A stretch of 64,000 nucleotides of DNA from Sipunculus nudus (GCA_026874595.1 CM049321.1:23055979-23119978), one strand, 5' to 3'; counted from the stretch's first letter, positions 34,601 through 46,719 are shown. Numbers and translations are program-made. The notes: a model not told the origin generated them from the sequence alone.

Positions 34601-37600
34601 ACAAAAGCTCTAGTATCTCAACAAATGGTTCATTGATTGCCATGATTTTCTGCATGCATATTCATCATGGAGTGTTTCATCAATTTCTGCTGACTGTTTT
34701 TTTTCGATTTTTTATGACATTTTTTCTCTATTTTTTTTTTAATTTAAAAGATGCAGTCATCTGTTAACAGGGCACAAAAAAGTAACCATTGGATCTAGAA
34801 TAATCTATCTTGACCTGCTGGGAGGTCAATAAAAATATCTCCGTGGAAACCTTAAACTAGGTCTCTGTTACCAATATGCTCAGAGCTATGGGGCTCAGTA
34901 GACCCCCGAAGAATAACTTAAAATTTGATACAAAAGCTCTAGTATCTCAACACATTGTGCAAGGATTGCCATAATTCTTTGCATGCATTTTCATCATGGA
35001 GTGTTTTCAGTTTTTGCAGACTGGTGGCGCCACCTGGATTTTTTTCCAATTTTTATGCATTTTCTCTCTATTTTTGAGACCTTCAAAGATGCGGTGGTCT
35101 GTTAACAGGGCAGGGAGGTCAATAAAAATATCCTTGGAAACCTGAAATTAGGTCTCTGTTACCCATATTCTCTGAGCTATGTGGCTTATAAGCACCCCTA
35201 ACATAATTGAAAATTTGATACCAAAGCAGACCACAAATTATAATTACTGGACCTAGAATCTTCTAACTTAAAATCCAGGAAGGTCCATGAAAGTCTCCTT
35301 GGAATAATGAAATTAGGTCTCTGTTACCCATATTCTATGAGCAATGGGGCTTTAAGCACCCCAAAGAATATTTGAAAATTTGATACCAAAGTAGAGCACA
35401 CATCATAACGATTGGACCCAGAATCTTCTCACTTGGCATCCTGAGAGTTCCTCAAAAGTTCTCCCCTCAGAATTTGAAATTGGGTCACTGTGACCTATAT
35501 TCTCAGATTTGGGGTATGTTTGAGCATCCCAGAAGTAATGAAAAATACACACAAATTGCCAGGTTCCTCAGGAAAGGCTGGTTGGATTGTCATCAAATTT
35601 GGTGTGCTAATGGGTCTAATATGCATGAATGATGATGCCACCTATATCATCTTAATTAGTTTCCTGTGCAAGGACATATTGTCAACATGTCAGTGGGCTG
35701 AGCGTCATGATGCACGGGTCACTTGTTGTTTAGGAAACGGGTTCAAAATAACTGAAGTCCAATCCGTCGAATCAACTGAACAAACGGTGTAAAAAGCTTA
35801 ACAGACGCATTTTCCATACATTAGCAGGGATGCCACCAATACGAGTGGTCTTTCCATTTTAAGTTAAGGAAATAGCACGCAGTGTATCCTCAAAGAAAAT
35901 CGATTCATTTAGAACAGTTTCATTTAAGTTTTCAGCAGTTTTTCCATGTACTTGCTCCTTAGAAAGGCTCTCATGTACCTCTTGCAGGAAATCTTCATCA
36001 ACGTCACCATCACAATTATTGCATACTTTTTTTTAAATCATCTTTCTACTTCCTCAGAATCACTTCAATGTCTTCAGACATGGAGCCACCATCTCAAATC
36101 ACTTGATTTGGTTAGCCTTCTTTTCTTTTTCAGGTCCAAGTTTATTAACCTTATGCCTAAACCGCAATTTTTACAAAAATCATTCCAGTCTTATCATCAG
36201 GCTCTTGTTGTAATTTTGTTTGACACTCCTGAAACTACAGTCAAATATTTTCCTTTTTTGGACAAAGATATTCTTAAGGTCAGATTTATTTTAAGAGTAC
36301 ATCCTCAAACCGTTTATATGAACGCTCAGCTTTACATGCCTTGCGCCATAGGCATTGCAGATTGCCATTCCGTAAGGATTTACTGGCCTTATTTGCAGAG
36401 TTTTTTTTCTATTTGTTTTTTTTTTTCAATACGATTTGTACATCCTTTGTGAGACAAATAGGATTTTTCCCTTTCAATTCCATTAGTAGCAGACTGAATA
36501 ACTTCTGAATAAACATTATCTAACTCATTTTGATATGTTCTAATGTGATATAATCTTTCAACTTGCTCACGCAGAACACACTGTTTACCTGCACGATCTA
36601 ACAAATCACCCGGTATTTTCTTGAAATCAAAACGTTTGCCTTGAATTCGTGCATTCTTTCCTGCTACATTTAAATATGAACCTTTCTCACGGATCAGAGA
36701 TTATAACATCTACCACAAGAACAGAATGGTCAGACAACTTAGAAGTCGTGGTTTTTGTACATGCATATATATAGATCAAGTCAGTCACACTATGTACCTT
36801 AAAATTACGCACACTATTGAAAAAAAGTCAAACTCGGTAATAATATAGTCAACCACTGGCGCTCCTCCATAAGAAATGCACTTATTAATATCCTGTGTTT
36901 CATCACCTATGTCATTTAATAGACACATATTGCAGTCATTTAAAACCCCACGAGTTCCTCACCTTTTTTATACACAGTCTACTCCCGAACTTCTAGGTAT
37001 ATATTTACATGATCATAAGTACATCTTGCTTCAAAGTCTCCACAGATTTGTCTGAGAAACTGTACATCTGATACGTCAATAACTCATAGAATTCCTGAGT
37101 TACATTACCACGACTCGAATGTTGAGAAGGCAAATAGCAAACACAAATAAACAGTAAAATCAGCCCAGTTTTATCATTTTATCCACAAAATTCCGTCAAT
37201 TCGTTTATTTTCCAGTTTCACAGTGTAGCTGTCACAAAGTTTTCACAAGAATGCCCACGCCACCTGATCAACGCCAAGCCCTACTGTGTAAACCATTTCT
37301 CCTTTTGCCAAATTATGCCTCACCTTGTAATTGAATGTTTCACTTCCACATTGGAACGTTTCAGAGAGGGATATTACATCCAAATTTAACCCAGGCAGAA
37401 TACGTTTGCTATGACTAACAACGCCTGACTTTGTTCTATATCCATTTACATTCCAATGTCCTACTTTCAAACTCCCCCAAAACTGTGTTGTCAGCAGATA
37501 CAACTTTTCCTTTACGGAATTTGAGGGCCGGAACTGCGCTAGCGATTTGACGTTATTTCTCTCCAACAAAAGGTCATAGCGGCCCTTATTTTTTCTCAAC

Positions 37601-38060
37601 ATCATACTATTTCTCAATATCCCTCTGTTTGTGAGCATTGATAGTAGCTCATGACGCTGTATCACAGATGATAACATCACCAATATACCAAACGAGGTTT
37701 AAGAGTGCCATATTCGATTCTCACGGGCAGACTCAACTTCCAAGTCTTTAAGTAGATCATTTATTTTGTGAATCAAGCCCTGGCTGTCCTCTTCTTCGGA
37801 TTCAGGCAATCTTTTAACAAAAACTTCGGAGCCTGTCCCACCAGCGGAACCCTGAACTTTTTCTCGAGATTCTATATTCACAACTGTTTGTTATAAACGT
37901 TGAACATTGGCACTCACTTTACTAATTTCTGTAAAGATATCTTTTTTGGCTGCTAATTTACCATCTAGTTTATCCATTATATCCTTTTTCCTAGCGCCCA
38001 CATCAGTTTTTGCAACGTAGGACCACTGTCAATCCCCCCCCCCCCCCCCGCACCTCTCTT
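31674..38060 (-). mobile_element. Decayed non-LTR retrotransposon (LINE), minus strand
   Basis: Read right to left: a charged ORF fragment at 37,699-37,881; an APE-type endonuclease start at about 37,243-37,570 (VGHWNVNGYRTK, LDVISLSETF); a linker at 36,389-36,604; a frame around 35,830-36,000 leading into the reverse transcriptase (ETVLNESIFF, IGGIPANVW); after an interruption, RT at 33,027-33,341 (RGISLINAASKM, NAYRSGRSCVDHL, VCFVDLTRTFDSVHR); the catalytic YADD at 32,491-32,502; and the C-terminal region at 31,674-32,156. Frameshifts and stops separate these parts, so it is dead. The clade cannot be fixed by eye. It lies in the large intron of the lectin/Ig gene in the same orientation as the gene. 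Confidence 0.85.
33345..35800. repeat. Array of about 300-350-bp repeats inserted in the LINE
   Basis: Begins TTTTTAGCTCAGCTGACTG, GAGCTATAGCGATCACC and CGTCCGTCCGTCCG, followed by degenerate tandem units each containing AACAGGGCACAAATCATAAC, GGTCTCTGTTACCCATATTC and ATTTGATACAAAAGCT. Unit starts are near 33,450, 33,778, 34,131, 34,473 and 34,767, with shorter units after 35,100. The array ends near TCAACTGAACAAACGGTG. It separates the two halves of the LINE RT. Related fragments, without the tandem part, occur inverted at 18,950-19,140 and possibly at 57,165-57,230. Confidence 0.8.
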
Positions 38061-40164
38061 GTAAACTGGTCCGAGTCCATTCAAAGGCGTTACACACTTC
38101 ACTGAGTCAGATGTTCCTTTGACCACACTCAAGCTGATCCCCTGCACAATGTTGCAGTCCGTTTACCCGCACCACCTTGTTCCATGAGCTTTACACCTGA
38201 CTAAATGTCTTAATGGTATTCCAGTAGAATCAAGTGTTTTTCCTTAAAAAAGCCCCGTGGACTGAACAAAATGACTTCTTGCACATTTGCACATCAATGA
38301 CTCTTTTGCCTTGAGTTTATGGTGCAGGTTTCAGACTGTTTGCTTGCTCGAAGATAGAATCATGCACTACATTTTTTGGAGGCTAACAAAATTTTGCTGT
38401 ATGATATGCTTTCTTTTCAAAGGATAAGTTAAGCCTGTTGGGATTACTTTCTATTGAATGAGAATGATGTAAACCATATGATTAAGACGTATGTTGTTAA
38501 AAAGAAGTCATAACCTTGTGAAACGGAGCAAATATTTTGCTTTCTGGTGAGATTTCTCAAATAAGACATTGATACATCGATGGGGTTTGAACCGGGGATC
38601 TACACCAACCTAAGTCAGACGCCTTAACAACTAGGCCACGTCCTGTAAATGCCATCTTTTCACTTTATTCATGGTGCATGGCAGAATCAGCACACTTGTA
38701 CAGACTAGTGTAATTTGTAGTTTACCTGCTACTTTGGTGATATGGTAGATGTCCCTTACCAATAAACTGACATTGACTTTCCATTTCCCTAAAAATACTT
38801 CATTTGCTTACATAATGTCTGCTTACACTTTTTATTATAAATGTGGTACTAAAAGTTACAACATTTATTTAATATAATTTATCACCATGTGTACAAAAAG
38901 TTAAGTTTATTTTGCTTATAATATTTATATAAGACTGAATTGCATGCGTGGCAGAATACAGACAAATGTAAAAAAAACATGATATTAAATTTTATGATCA
39001 ACTTAACATTCATGTAATCCTTTGTAAGTGCAGTTGGGAAATATCAAATAGTTGTTCTGATATTTAATATACCTGTACTTGTTACACATATTAGAACACC
39101 AGGTCTATTTTCATAATTTATTTAGACTACATGCGTTAGACTACATATATAGAAGCTCAGAGATGGACCTTTTTGCTGTATAGATTCTGTGCGTTATTGG
39201 TCTTGAGTTGATTGTGCAGCTTTCAGACTGTATGCTGGCATTAAGACCGCAAATTCAGCACACCTTTAGAAGCTCTTTAGATGCTACCTTTGTACAATGG
39301 ATATGAATGCATGACATAATTAGCACCCATGTAGACACCTTTTTGTGAAGTGGTGATGATGGAGACTATACTGTATGCTCGTATTAGAGAATCAACACGT
39401 GTCCGTAAAGTATCACGGCTTTTTGCTGTTATGCTATTTTTGTTATATTGAACTGGTACGGTACCAACGAGTTTACATTCACTTTGCAACAAAATAATTC
39501 CATTTGCTAACATTATACAGATTTTAGATCCATGTATCAAACGCTTCATCAAGTGAACATACATTAATGAGAACTATTTCGGTATATTATAAATGAATAT
39601 TGTTATAACTGAATAGAACAGTTTATCACATCAAATTTTGAAATATTGCCAGCAATTATTTTATGACTATCGGTTCTTATTATCTGATGTACAGGGCTCC
39701 GTGCAATCTATAATTTACAAATATAAAAATTAAATAGAAAATAAGAATCAGAAAAAATATAATATAACCTAGCCCATCAAATGACACTTTCATTTTTTAC
39801 CAATGAAAGTTCTATCAAAAAAGGCACTCACTTTAAGCACAATTTCAGTACGTACACATAAGGCATAGAATCTGTGCTACTGACTATTGTGTGCTTCTTA
39901 CATATGTATGTATTCTGCCACGCGAGCAATTCAGTCTGATATAAATATTATAAGCAAGATAAACTTAATCTTAATTTGATTGTTTAATTTATTATAAATA
40001 TTCTGTATATTTAATATGGACTGTACAATTAGTTATAATTACCATTATAAGCCACTTTCCCAGGCTTGGATGATCGCGTACGGTAGAATAAAGTGATGGA
40101 AGAAATCAGAGGATACAGAGAAAATCACCGACTTTGGACAAACCACTACAACCCACTCTAATAG
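38061..40164. other. Intronic sequence with a small inverted repeat
   Basis: No gene seen. About 70 bp at 38,905-38,975 (TTGCTTATAATATTTATAT, GTGGCAGAATACA) recur inverted at 39,901-39,972 with few differences, enclosing about 925 bp. Weak direct repeats around TTTCAGACTGT occur at 38,335 and 39,225. The last 5 bases before 40,165, AATAG, are the target duplication of the BEL element. Confidence 0.6.
38575..38650 (-). ncRNA. tRNA-like sequence, probably a SINE head
   Basis: On the minus strand TGGCCTAGTTGTTAAGG (38,622-38,638) is a good pol III A box and GGTTCAAACCC (38,583-38,593) is a perfect B box, spaced as in a tRNA. I could not pair a convincing acceptor stem or anticodon arm, so a tRNA-derived SINE remnant is more likely than a functional tRNA. 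Confidence 0.5.
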
Positions 40165-40534
40165 TGTCGGAAAGTATAATTGCATGTACTGGGATTTACT
40201 GGTCCCTGGTCATCCTGCCTCGCTCAAGTTTTAGTCCATAGTAATACGACCTAACAAAGGATCTCAATGTAAACATGTAACATGTCTCTCAAGAAACAGA
40301 ACTCATTCTGATACGCATTAAGATTAATTCTCTTTGTTTCCCACAATGTCTAGACAGTACCCTTATATGGCATATGTCTCAAGGCAAGAGCCCCGCTGTA
40401 GTTTATGTGAATAAACAGTAATGATTTGTATCTTCAAGTGAAAACACGTCTCTTGTTGTTCATCCGTTCCAACCAATTCAAATCGAACCCGCTTCTGTGG
40501 AAAAAGCTAGTGAACTTTATTTGTCATCCCCACA
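40165..40534 (+). repeat. 5' LTR of the BEL/Pao element
   Basis: 370 bp, TG...CA ends (TGTCGGAAAG to CCCCACA). It matches 45,493-45,862 except at about ten positions. The segment TTTATGTGAATAAACAG contains AATAAA, a likely polyadenylation signal. Confidence 0.93.
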
Positions 40535-40553
40535 TTGGTGCCGTGACCAGGAT
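40535..40553 (+). promoter_or_regulatory. Primer-binding site of the BEL/Pao element
   Basis: TTGGTGCCGTGACCAGGAT follows the 5' LTR directly. TGG pairs with the CCA end of a tRNA and the rest would pair with its acceptor stem. Which tRNA is not determined. Confidence 0.7.
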
Positions 40554-40578
40554 TGAATTAGTTATAAAGAGAAAGAAG

Positions 40579-41990
40579 ATGCCTCACCGCGATGAAAAAC
40601 ACAACAGGAGACACTTAAGTCATTGCTCCGGTACCCCGGCCAAAAAAGTCAAGGGCTGGGCACCGTATTCGTATGGAAAGAATGTTCGAAGAGGCCGCAG
40701 ATATCATGTCTTTGCCAGTTAACACTGATCGTCTCGATACTTTAAGTGGACTAATCAAATCACTTAGGGACAAGCTCGAAGTGATAAAAAGACTGGATAC
40801 ACAGATACTTGAAACCATTGATGATGAACACTATGAGAGAGAATTCTTAGAGCAAGACGAAGCCACAACCGCTTACGGCATACGCGTAGAAAAGATCGAA
40901 CGATTCTTCATCCGCCAAGAAGCGCAAATTACCCTACCAATTATGGCATCATCACCAAGCGCAGCTCCAGTGCCAAAGACCGTAAGTACGAGATCAGTTA
41001 ATCTGCCCAAGTTACCCCTACACCGCTTCTCTGGTGATCTGCTCCAGTGGAAAACTTTCCATGACACATTTGACTCGGCTGTCCATCAAGACCCATCCCT
41101 CTCAAATGTACAGAAGTTCCAGTATCTAAGAGGACAGCTGGACAGTGAAGCTAGCTGTGTCATTGAAGGGCTAGGACTCACCAATGATAACTATGAAAAG
41201 GCAATGGGACTTTTGTTAGAAAGATATGGACAATCTCACAAGCTAGTCAGTGCATACATGAAAGCTCTATGGGAGATCCCCACGCCAAAAGACACTACCG
41301 CAAGTCTAAGACTGTTCTACGATACGCTAGAGAGCTATGTGAGAGGACTAGAATCCTTAGAAAAGACACAAGACTCGTATGGTGATTTACTGGTCCCAGT
41401 AATAATGGACAGACTGCCGGGAAGAGTTAGAACACTGATTACGAGAGACCATGGTGATAAAGCATGGCAATTGCAAGACCTCCGCGCAGCTATACTGCGA
41501 GAAATTCAAGCAGCAGAAGCCGGCACCGCTAATAGTTTCTATATGTCTGACATATCCGCTGATGAATATTCGCCAACCGCAGCCTTTCTAGTAAAAGGAA
41601 AGAAAGTTAGTGCTACAACGCAGCGCCAGTTCTCGTCAACAAGCAAGTGCGCTTTCTGTAAGCGGCAGCACAAGTCAACAGAATGTCCGATCGTTCCAGA
41701 CCCCGCCAAACGGCTTGAAATCGCTAAACGAAACCGAATGTGCTTCAATTGCCTGGGAACACACAGAGTTATGTCGTGTAACTCCACGAACCGCTGTAGA
41801 AAGTGGAACAGGAAACACCACACCGCGCTCTGTGACCCCAATCGTGTTTCCATCCAAAAGACCCCAAACACGGACAATAACATCACATCTGAGCAAGCTG
41901 CCACCACAGTGTATAATAACCTTGTTCATGGGAGAAAAGATGCACCAGCCTGGACCTGTATTGTTAAAAACAGCCAGAACAACAGCAATC
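40579..41990 (+). pseudogene. BEL/Pao gag-like region with zinc knuckles
   Basis: An ATG at 40,579 opens a short frame to 40,722; the main frame starts again at 40,673 in another register, so one frameshift lies in the overlap. The main frame holds a DUF1759-like domain at about 40,990-41,500 (LPLHRFSGDLLQWKTF, LERYGQSHKLV) and two cysteine clusters at about 41,647-41,845 (CAFCKRQHKSTEC, CFNCLGTHRVMSC) typical of nucleic-acid-binding zinc knuckles. After about 41,850 homology leaves this frame, which runs on only to 42,031, giving a second frameshift. It would form the particle protein; in this copy it is broken. Confidence 0.85.
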
Positions 41991-42788
41991 AGTGGCAGCA
42001 AATGCTTCAACGTAAATGTACTGCTCGATGAAGGCTCCCAGCGATCGTTTATAACCAGCAACTGCGTGGATTTACCAAAGCTGACACCAGAAAATACAGT
42101 AGTCGTAAAACTGGCGTCCTTTAGTGCGACATCACACGCCGTGTGCGCGATGAATACCACTACAGTTTCACTTGAAACTGTTACTGGACCTGAAATTCCG
42201 CTCCAGGTACTTATTGTGCCAAGTATTTCCACGCCGATCAGAAATCACGTTTCATCTTCTGTGCTAAATCTGCCACACTTGAAGGATTAAAACATAGCTC
42301 AGTGCATGGACTCTGAGGCCATCGAGGTTGACATTCTGGTTGGTGCAGATTACTATTGGTCAGTCGTGGAAGACGATGTACGGAGAGGTCCTGGACCTAC
42401 CGCTGTATCCACCAAATTTGGATATTTACTATCCGGTCCGGTCCCTTGCGAAAACGCCGATGTTCGATCCTCCGCCGCCATTCTACACGTCATGGCAGAT
42501 TCTACTGTTCAAGAAAGGATAATGTCGCAGTATTGGGACCTAGAGATCCTAGGTATAAAGGATCAGTGTTCAGATAGCTTGGTAAGTGAACACAGTGCAT
42601 ATGAACTATTCAAAGAAACACACATAAACAGATTAGGAAATGGAAAGTATGAAGCCGGGTTTCCATGGCGCGAAGACCATTCACCCCTCCCCACGAACTA
42701 TGCAACAGCTAGTGCCAGCACGCGGTCAATGGTACGTAGACTTGAACCCGACACACGCAAAGTATACAACGATATCATTGCTGATTAA
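41910..42788 (+). pseudogene. BEL/Pao protease region
   Basis: In the third frame an aspartic protease segment is visible: VNVLLDEGSQRSFIT, where the catalytic D-S/T-G triad position reads DEG, unlike the usual D-S-G. The frame meets a stop at 42,288-42,290, then resumes in the same register (VDILVGADYYW, YLLSGPVPC) and stops at 42,788. Downstream, further stops separate it from the RT part. Confidence 0.75.
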
Positions 42789-42809
42789 GTATAAAGAGGC
42801 TTCATAAGC

Positions 42810-43415
42810 AAAATTCCGAACGCAAATCGTGAACAGGGTCACTATCTGCCTCATCACGCTGTCAAGAAAGAATCATCCACCACGCCAATTCGCATTGTCA
42901 ATGACTGTAGTTGTAAAAAATCAGATCTCCCAAGTTTAAATGATTGCCACCGCTCCTGAATGACATGTGTGCTATACATCTGCGGTTCCGTAAGACTTGC
43001 TGTAGGATTGGCAAGTGATATCGAAAAGGCATTTCTACAGATACAGTTAGCAGAGCAAGATCGAGATTTCACGAAATTCCTATGGATATCAGATCCCGAA
43101 AATTCCGAGAGCCGCTTCGATACCTATCACTACAATGTGATACTGTTCGGTGCAGTATGTTCGCCATTCATCCTGAATTCGGTTTTCAAAACACACCTGG
43201 AAGAAAACCGCTCGGAAACAGCATCTGACATACAACAACACATCCACGTGGACAATATTTTAAGTGGGACTGATGGCAGTGAATCCGCTGTTAGTTATTA
43301 CAATGAAGCAAACCGAATGATGCAATCATGTGGATTTCACCTTCGGTCCTGGTCGTCAAATGACAAGGCCCTCAAAGATATCGCTACAAAGGAAGGGATA
43401 TCTGAACAGAAGTAA
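42810..43415 (+). pseudogene. BEL/Pao reverse transcriptase fragment
   Basis: The open part from 42,960 contains the first catalytic motif (DIEKAFLQI) and ILFGAVCSPFILN. The second catalytic motif, normally Y-V-D-D, reads HVDN (43,245-43,256): the tyrosine and one of the two catalytic aspartates are gone. The N-terminal part at 42,810-42,955 is present but out of frame and with stops. The enzyme would be inactive. Confidence 0.85.
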
Positions 43416-43699
43416 ACGCACTTGGCATGCGATGAATAACAGACTCAGACAAAATTACGTATTCGAGAAAACGTGTCCCTGAAGTTTATCCCATCACTAA
43501 ACGCGAGATTGTACACATGTCATCTAGTCACTTTGATCCGCTGGGATACCTTTCTCCGTGCCATATCAGCGCAAAATCGCTCATTTAAGAGTTATGGGCA
43601 CAACGACTGGGCTGGGACGATCCCATTCCTGACCCCCTACAGGTAAAATGGCACGCGATCGCAACAGCTCTAAAGGTGAGGATTGACCGTCAATTTATC

Positions 43700-44046
43700 A
43701 AAGGGGTCTAAAGAATGGCGACGAATATGAGCTGCACGTCTTCACAGATGGAAGTCCGCAAGCATACGGTACAGCTATATACATCAGCTGTAATGGCGAA
43801 ACGTCACTTGTGATGGCCAAAACCCGAATTAAACCACTCAAACCTATCACCATACCACGCATGGGACTTATGGGAGCAGTTATAGGGACAAGACTGGCTA
43901 AGTTTGTAATAAATGCATTACAAAATCAAAATTTCCAGTATTTCTGTCAAAGAAACACAGATTTACCACGCTTGTTGTACAAAGGTTCTGCACTCTGGAA
44001 TGCCAACAACCGTTATATACATTCGTCAAATATTTTGGATTCCTAG
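43700..44046 (+). pseudogene. BEL/Pao RNase H remnant
   Basis: Around 43,735-43,920 the reading contains FTDGSPQAYG followed, in a continuing frame, by TRIKPLKPITIPRMGLM, a recognisable BEL connection/RNase H-like segment. It then jumps to integrase N-terminal-like sequence within about 40 bases, so the region that normally lies between is deleted. Confidence 0.65.
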
Positions 44047-45226
44047 AATACGTGAAATTGTGAAATCAGTAATAAGAAAATGTGTCACATGTTTAAGAAT
44101 TACCGGCAAGCCTTACAGATCACCAATTTCATCACCTCTTCCGTCAATCAGAGTTACTGAAGCGCCACCCTTTACAGTAACTGGAATTGATTTTGCCGGT
44201 CCACTCTACGTCATATCACCAAAGACAAGTACAGAAGACAAGGTTTACCTATGTCTGTTCACCTGTGCAGTTACACGTGCAATTCACCTTGAAATCGCTA
44301 ATGACCTATCAGCCGGGACATTCCTGAATGCATTCAGACGATTTTGTGCAAGACGTTCAGTCCAAAGCAAAATCATATCCGATAACGCTATGGCATTCTT
44401 GTCTGCAGCAGATGAGATCGGAAAAATCACAAGGTCGCACATTGTACAAAAGCACATGATCGGTAATCGTGTAGAGTGGAAATTTATGCTTAAAAAAGCC
44501 CCATGGTTCGGGGGTTTCTGGGAAAGATTAATCGGGCTCACCAAGACCGTCATTAAGGAGGTATTGGGACGCACACGCGTTACGCTTGATGAACTAACCA
44601 CAGTGACAACTGAGGTGGAATCAGTGCTTAATGACCCCCCGCTTACATATGTCGGTGAAGATGAACCGCTGACACCATCACATTTGCTCCATGGTCGCAT
44701 ACTTAACACCATGCCCCACGAGAACATTGATGCTGACGAGATCATGGACCCAAACTTCATACTGACGCGCCAGCGGACCATGGAAAAACGTGCGAAATAC
44801 CTTGGGAAGATTCATCAAGATTTCTGGCAACGTTGGTCAAGAGAGTATGTACCCGCGCTACGTAAAAGACACAGTGCTACTGGGAAAACAGATAATGCTA
44901 TCAAAGTGGGCGATGTTGTTATTGTCCACAGCGATGACAAACGCAGGATATACTTGCACATGGCCATAGTGCAGGAGTTAAATCTCGGTAAAGATGGACT
45001 AGCGCGATCGGCGACCAATAGAACAAAACAAGGACTGACCACCCGTCCAATTACGAAACTCTATCCGCTTGAGATATCCTGCGACTCAGTGCAGGACTTC
45101 AGTGATACAATAAAACAGAGTGACACTCCCAGTGACAAATTGGTTACGACAAGTCAACGACCAGTTGTCCTTCTAGGTCAAGACCTGCCACGCGCCGGGC
45201 AGCAATCAGAGCACGCGAGCGAGTGA
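43913..45226 (+). CDS. BEL/Pao integrase, longest intact frame
   Basis: A 437-codon open frame. A zinc-binding remnant lies near residues 25-60 (LHSGMPTTVIY, CVTCLR), where the HHCC pattern is only partly kept. The catalytic core follows with D93 (GIDFAGPL), D157 (IISDNAMAF) and E204 (GGFWERLIG), a complete DDE triad, then the C-terminal DUF5641-like domain (TPSHLLHGR, RWSREYVPALR, VGDVVIVHSDD). The first 20 or so codons are not integrase-like, so the true start was in the upstream polyprotein. It is the only part of the element with no stop and an intact catalytic triad. Confidence 0.85.
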   Translation: MHYKIKISSISVKETQIYHACCTKVLHSGMPTTVIYIRQIFWIPRIREIVKSVIRKCVTCLRITGKPYRSPISSPLPSIRVTEAPPFTVTGIDFAGPLYVISPKTSTEDKVYLCLFTCAVTRAIHLEIANDLSAGTFLNAFRRFCARRSVQSKIISDNAMAFLSAADEIGKITRSHIVQKHMIGNRVEWKFMLKKAPWFGGFWERLIGLTKTVIKEVLGRTRVTLDELTTVTTEVESVLNDPPLTYVGEDEPLTPSHLLHGRILNTMPHENIDADEIMDPNFILTRQRTMEKRAKYLGKIHQDFWQRWSREYVPALRKRHSATGKTDNAIKVGDVVIVHSDDKRRIYLHMAIVQELNLGKDGLARSATNRTKQGLTTRPITKLYPLEISCDSVQDFSDTIKQSDTPSDKLVTTSQRPVVLLGQDLPRAGQQSEHASE

Positions 45227-45492
45227 AAGCGTGGACAGATACATTACTAAGAGACTGATTTATTACGGACTCGTCATGTTATGATTTAATCATATACCCA
45301 TATATACGCTCATATTTATTATACGTGCATGAATAGTTTCGTATTAATAGATTGCATTTATTGAGATATTTTAGCAATACCGTTGGGCGTATTTCATGAT
45401 GCTATCAAGTATAAGTTTTCGTAAGTATTCAGATCATTTTATAAGACATTGTAGGAGAATTCCACTCCATCTCCCCCCCCCCCCCCGGAGGA

Positions 45493-45862
45493 TTTCGAAA
45501 AGTATAGTTGCATGTACTGGGATTTACTGGTCCCTGGTCATCCTGCCTCGCTCCAGTTTTAGTCCATAGTAATACGACCTAACAAAGGATCTCAATGTAA
45601 ACATGTAACATGTCTCTCAAGAAAAAGAACTCATTCTGATACGTATTAAGATTAATTCTCTTTGTTTCCCTCAATGTCTAGACAGTACCCTTATATGGCA
45701 TATGTCTCAAGGCAAGAGCCCCGCTGTAGTTTATGTGAATAAACAGTAATGATTTGTATCTTCAAGTGAAAACACGTCTCTTGTTGTTCAACCGTTCCAA
45801 CCAATTCAAATCGAACCCGCTTCTGTGGGAAAAGCTGGTGAACTTTATTTGTCATCCCCACA
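45493..45862 (+). repeat. 3' LTR of the BEL/Pao element
   Basis: 370 bp matching the 5' LTR. Its first bases read TTTCGA where the 5' LTR has TGTCGG, so the terminal TG is mutated. It is followed directly by the target duplication AATAG. A poly-C run lies just before it. Confidence 0.93.
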
Positions 45863-46719
45863 AATAGGACTGATGATGATCAGTGGAGATAGCAGAGCGC
45901 TTTACCACTCGATTGTCCATTACATTACCTTGGAACAGACATTGGCCTCTGGTACTTAAAATTAACATGTATATCAAATATCAACACAGTTGAATAAATG
46001 CAATTGATATTTCCAAGTTGCACTAACAGAGTTTAACATAGAGGTGAAGTTGGTCGTAAAATCTAATTAATTGTATGCATGTTTTAAATATCATAATGAG
46101 GAGTGCTTATTGACATACCAAGTTTGAAAATTTGACAGACAAAGTTTCTTGCACCCATAACCTCTCCAAAACAATTACTTTTGTAAGCATGCAAATAACG
46201 GGAAATTAAAAGGAAGAAATATGAAATATTTAATAAAAAAACTGTTCAAGCATCAAAATAAATGAGAAAAAAGACAAACATAGCCAAGCAAATATCAATT
46301 TCATCTGGTTACAATAACAATGTAATTGCGATTGCTCTGTACAGTTTCTCGATGTGCTAGTAAACAAAGGCAAATTTTGGACAATTTCAAAACCAATAAA
46401 ACCAGAATTCATTCACAGAATTATTATACGGACTTGAAACCCTTGTAAATGAATTTCTCGACCCCAACAACATAGAAATAGCCGACTTGCAATGTAATTT
46501 AGGACAAATATAATCGGACTTATAAATATCCTATCATCCGACGGCAATCTTGGCCGTCATCTTGGATTCTAACAAAGATGGGGACAAATCCACTTGGCCC
46601 AAAATCTGAAAATATTGAATATTAGGCAAATCTTATATCAAAATTTCATGCTTATTTCATTTTTTTGCACAATTCTTCATTTAACCAATGGACTATCTAG
46701 TCTATGTATGATCAAGAAT
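45863..46719. other. Unassigned intronic sequence
   Basis: No gene seen; AT-rich, with small unsupported ORFs. No feature beyond the BEL target duplication at its left edge. Confidence 0.5.

Larger units (their letters stand above)
40165..45862 (+). mobile_element. BEL/Pao LTR retrotransposon, defective
   Basis: 5,698 bp with two 370-bp LTRs and a perfect 5-bp target duplication AATAG on both sides. Internal order is gag (DUF1759-type), zinc knuckles, protease, reverse transcriptase, RNase H remnant, integrase, as in BEL/Pao. It is on the plus strand, opposite to the lectin/Ig gene whose large intron would contain it. The internal region has several frameshifts and stops, an altered RT active site and an apparent deletion between RNase H and integrase; full BEL elements are usually longer. 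It cannot encode its own movement, yet its LTRs differ at only about ten positions. Confidence 0.93.

Noticed and set aside
38575-38650. Functional tRNA gene
   Set aside because: The A and B boxes are good, but no acceptor stem or anticodon arm could be paired, so a SINE remnant is more likely.
44284-44781. Minus-strand ORFs within the BEL element
   Set aside because: They are shadows of the plus-strand integrase frame, as are those at 41,539-41,907 and 41,675-42,232.
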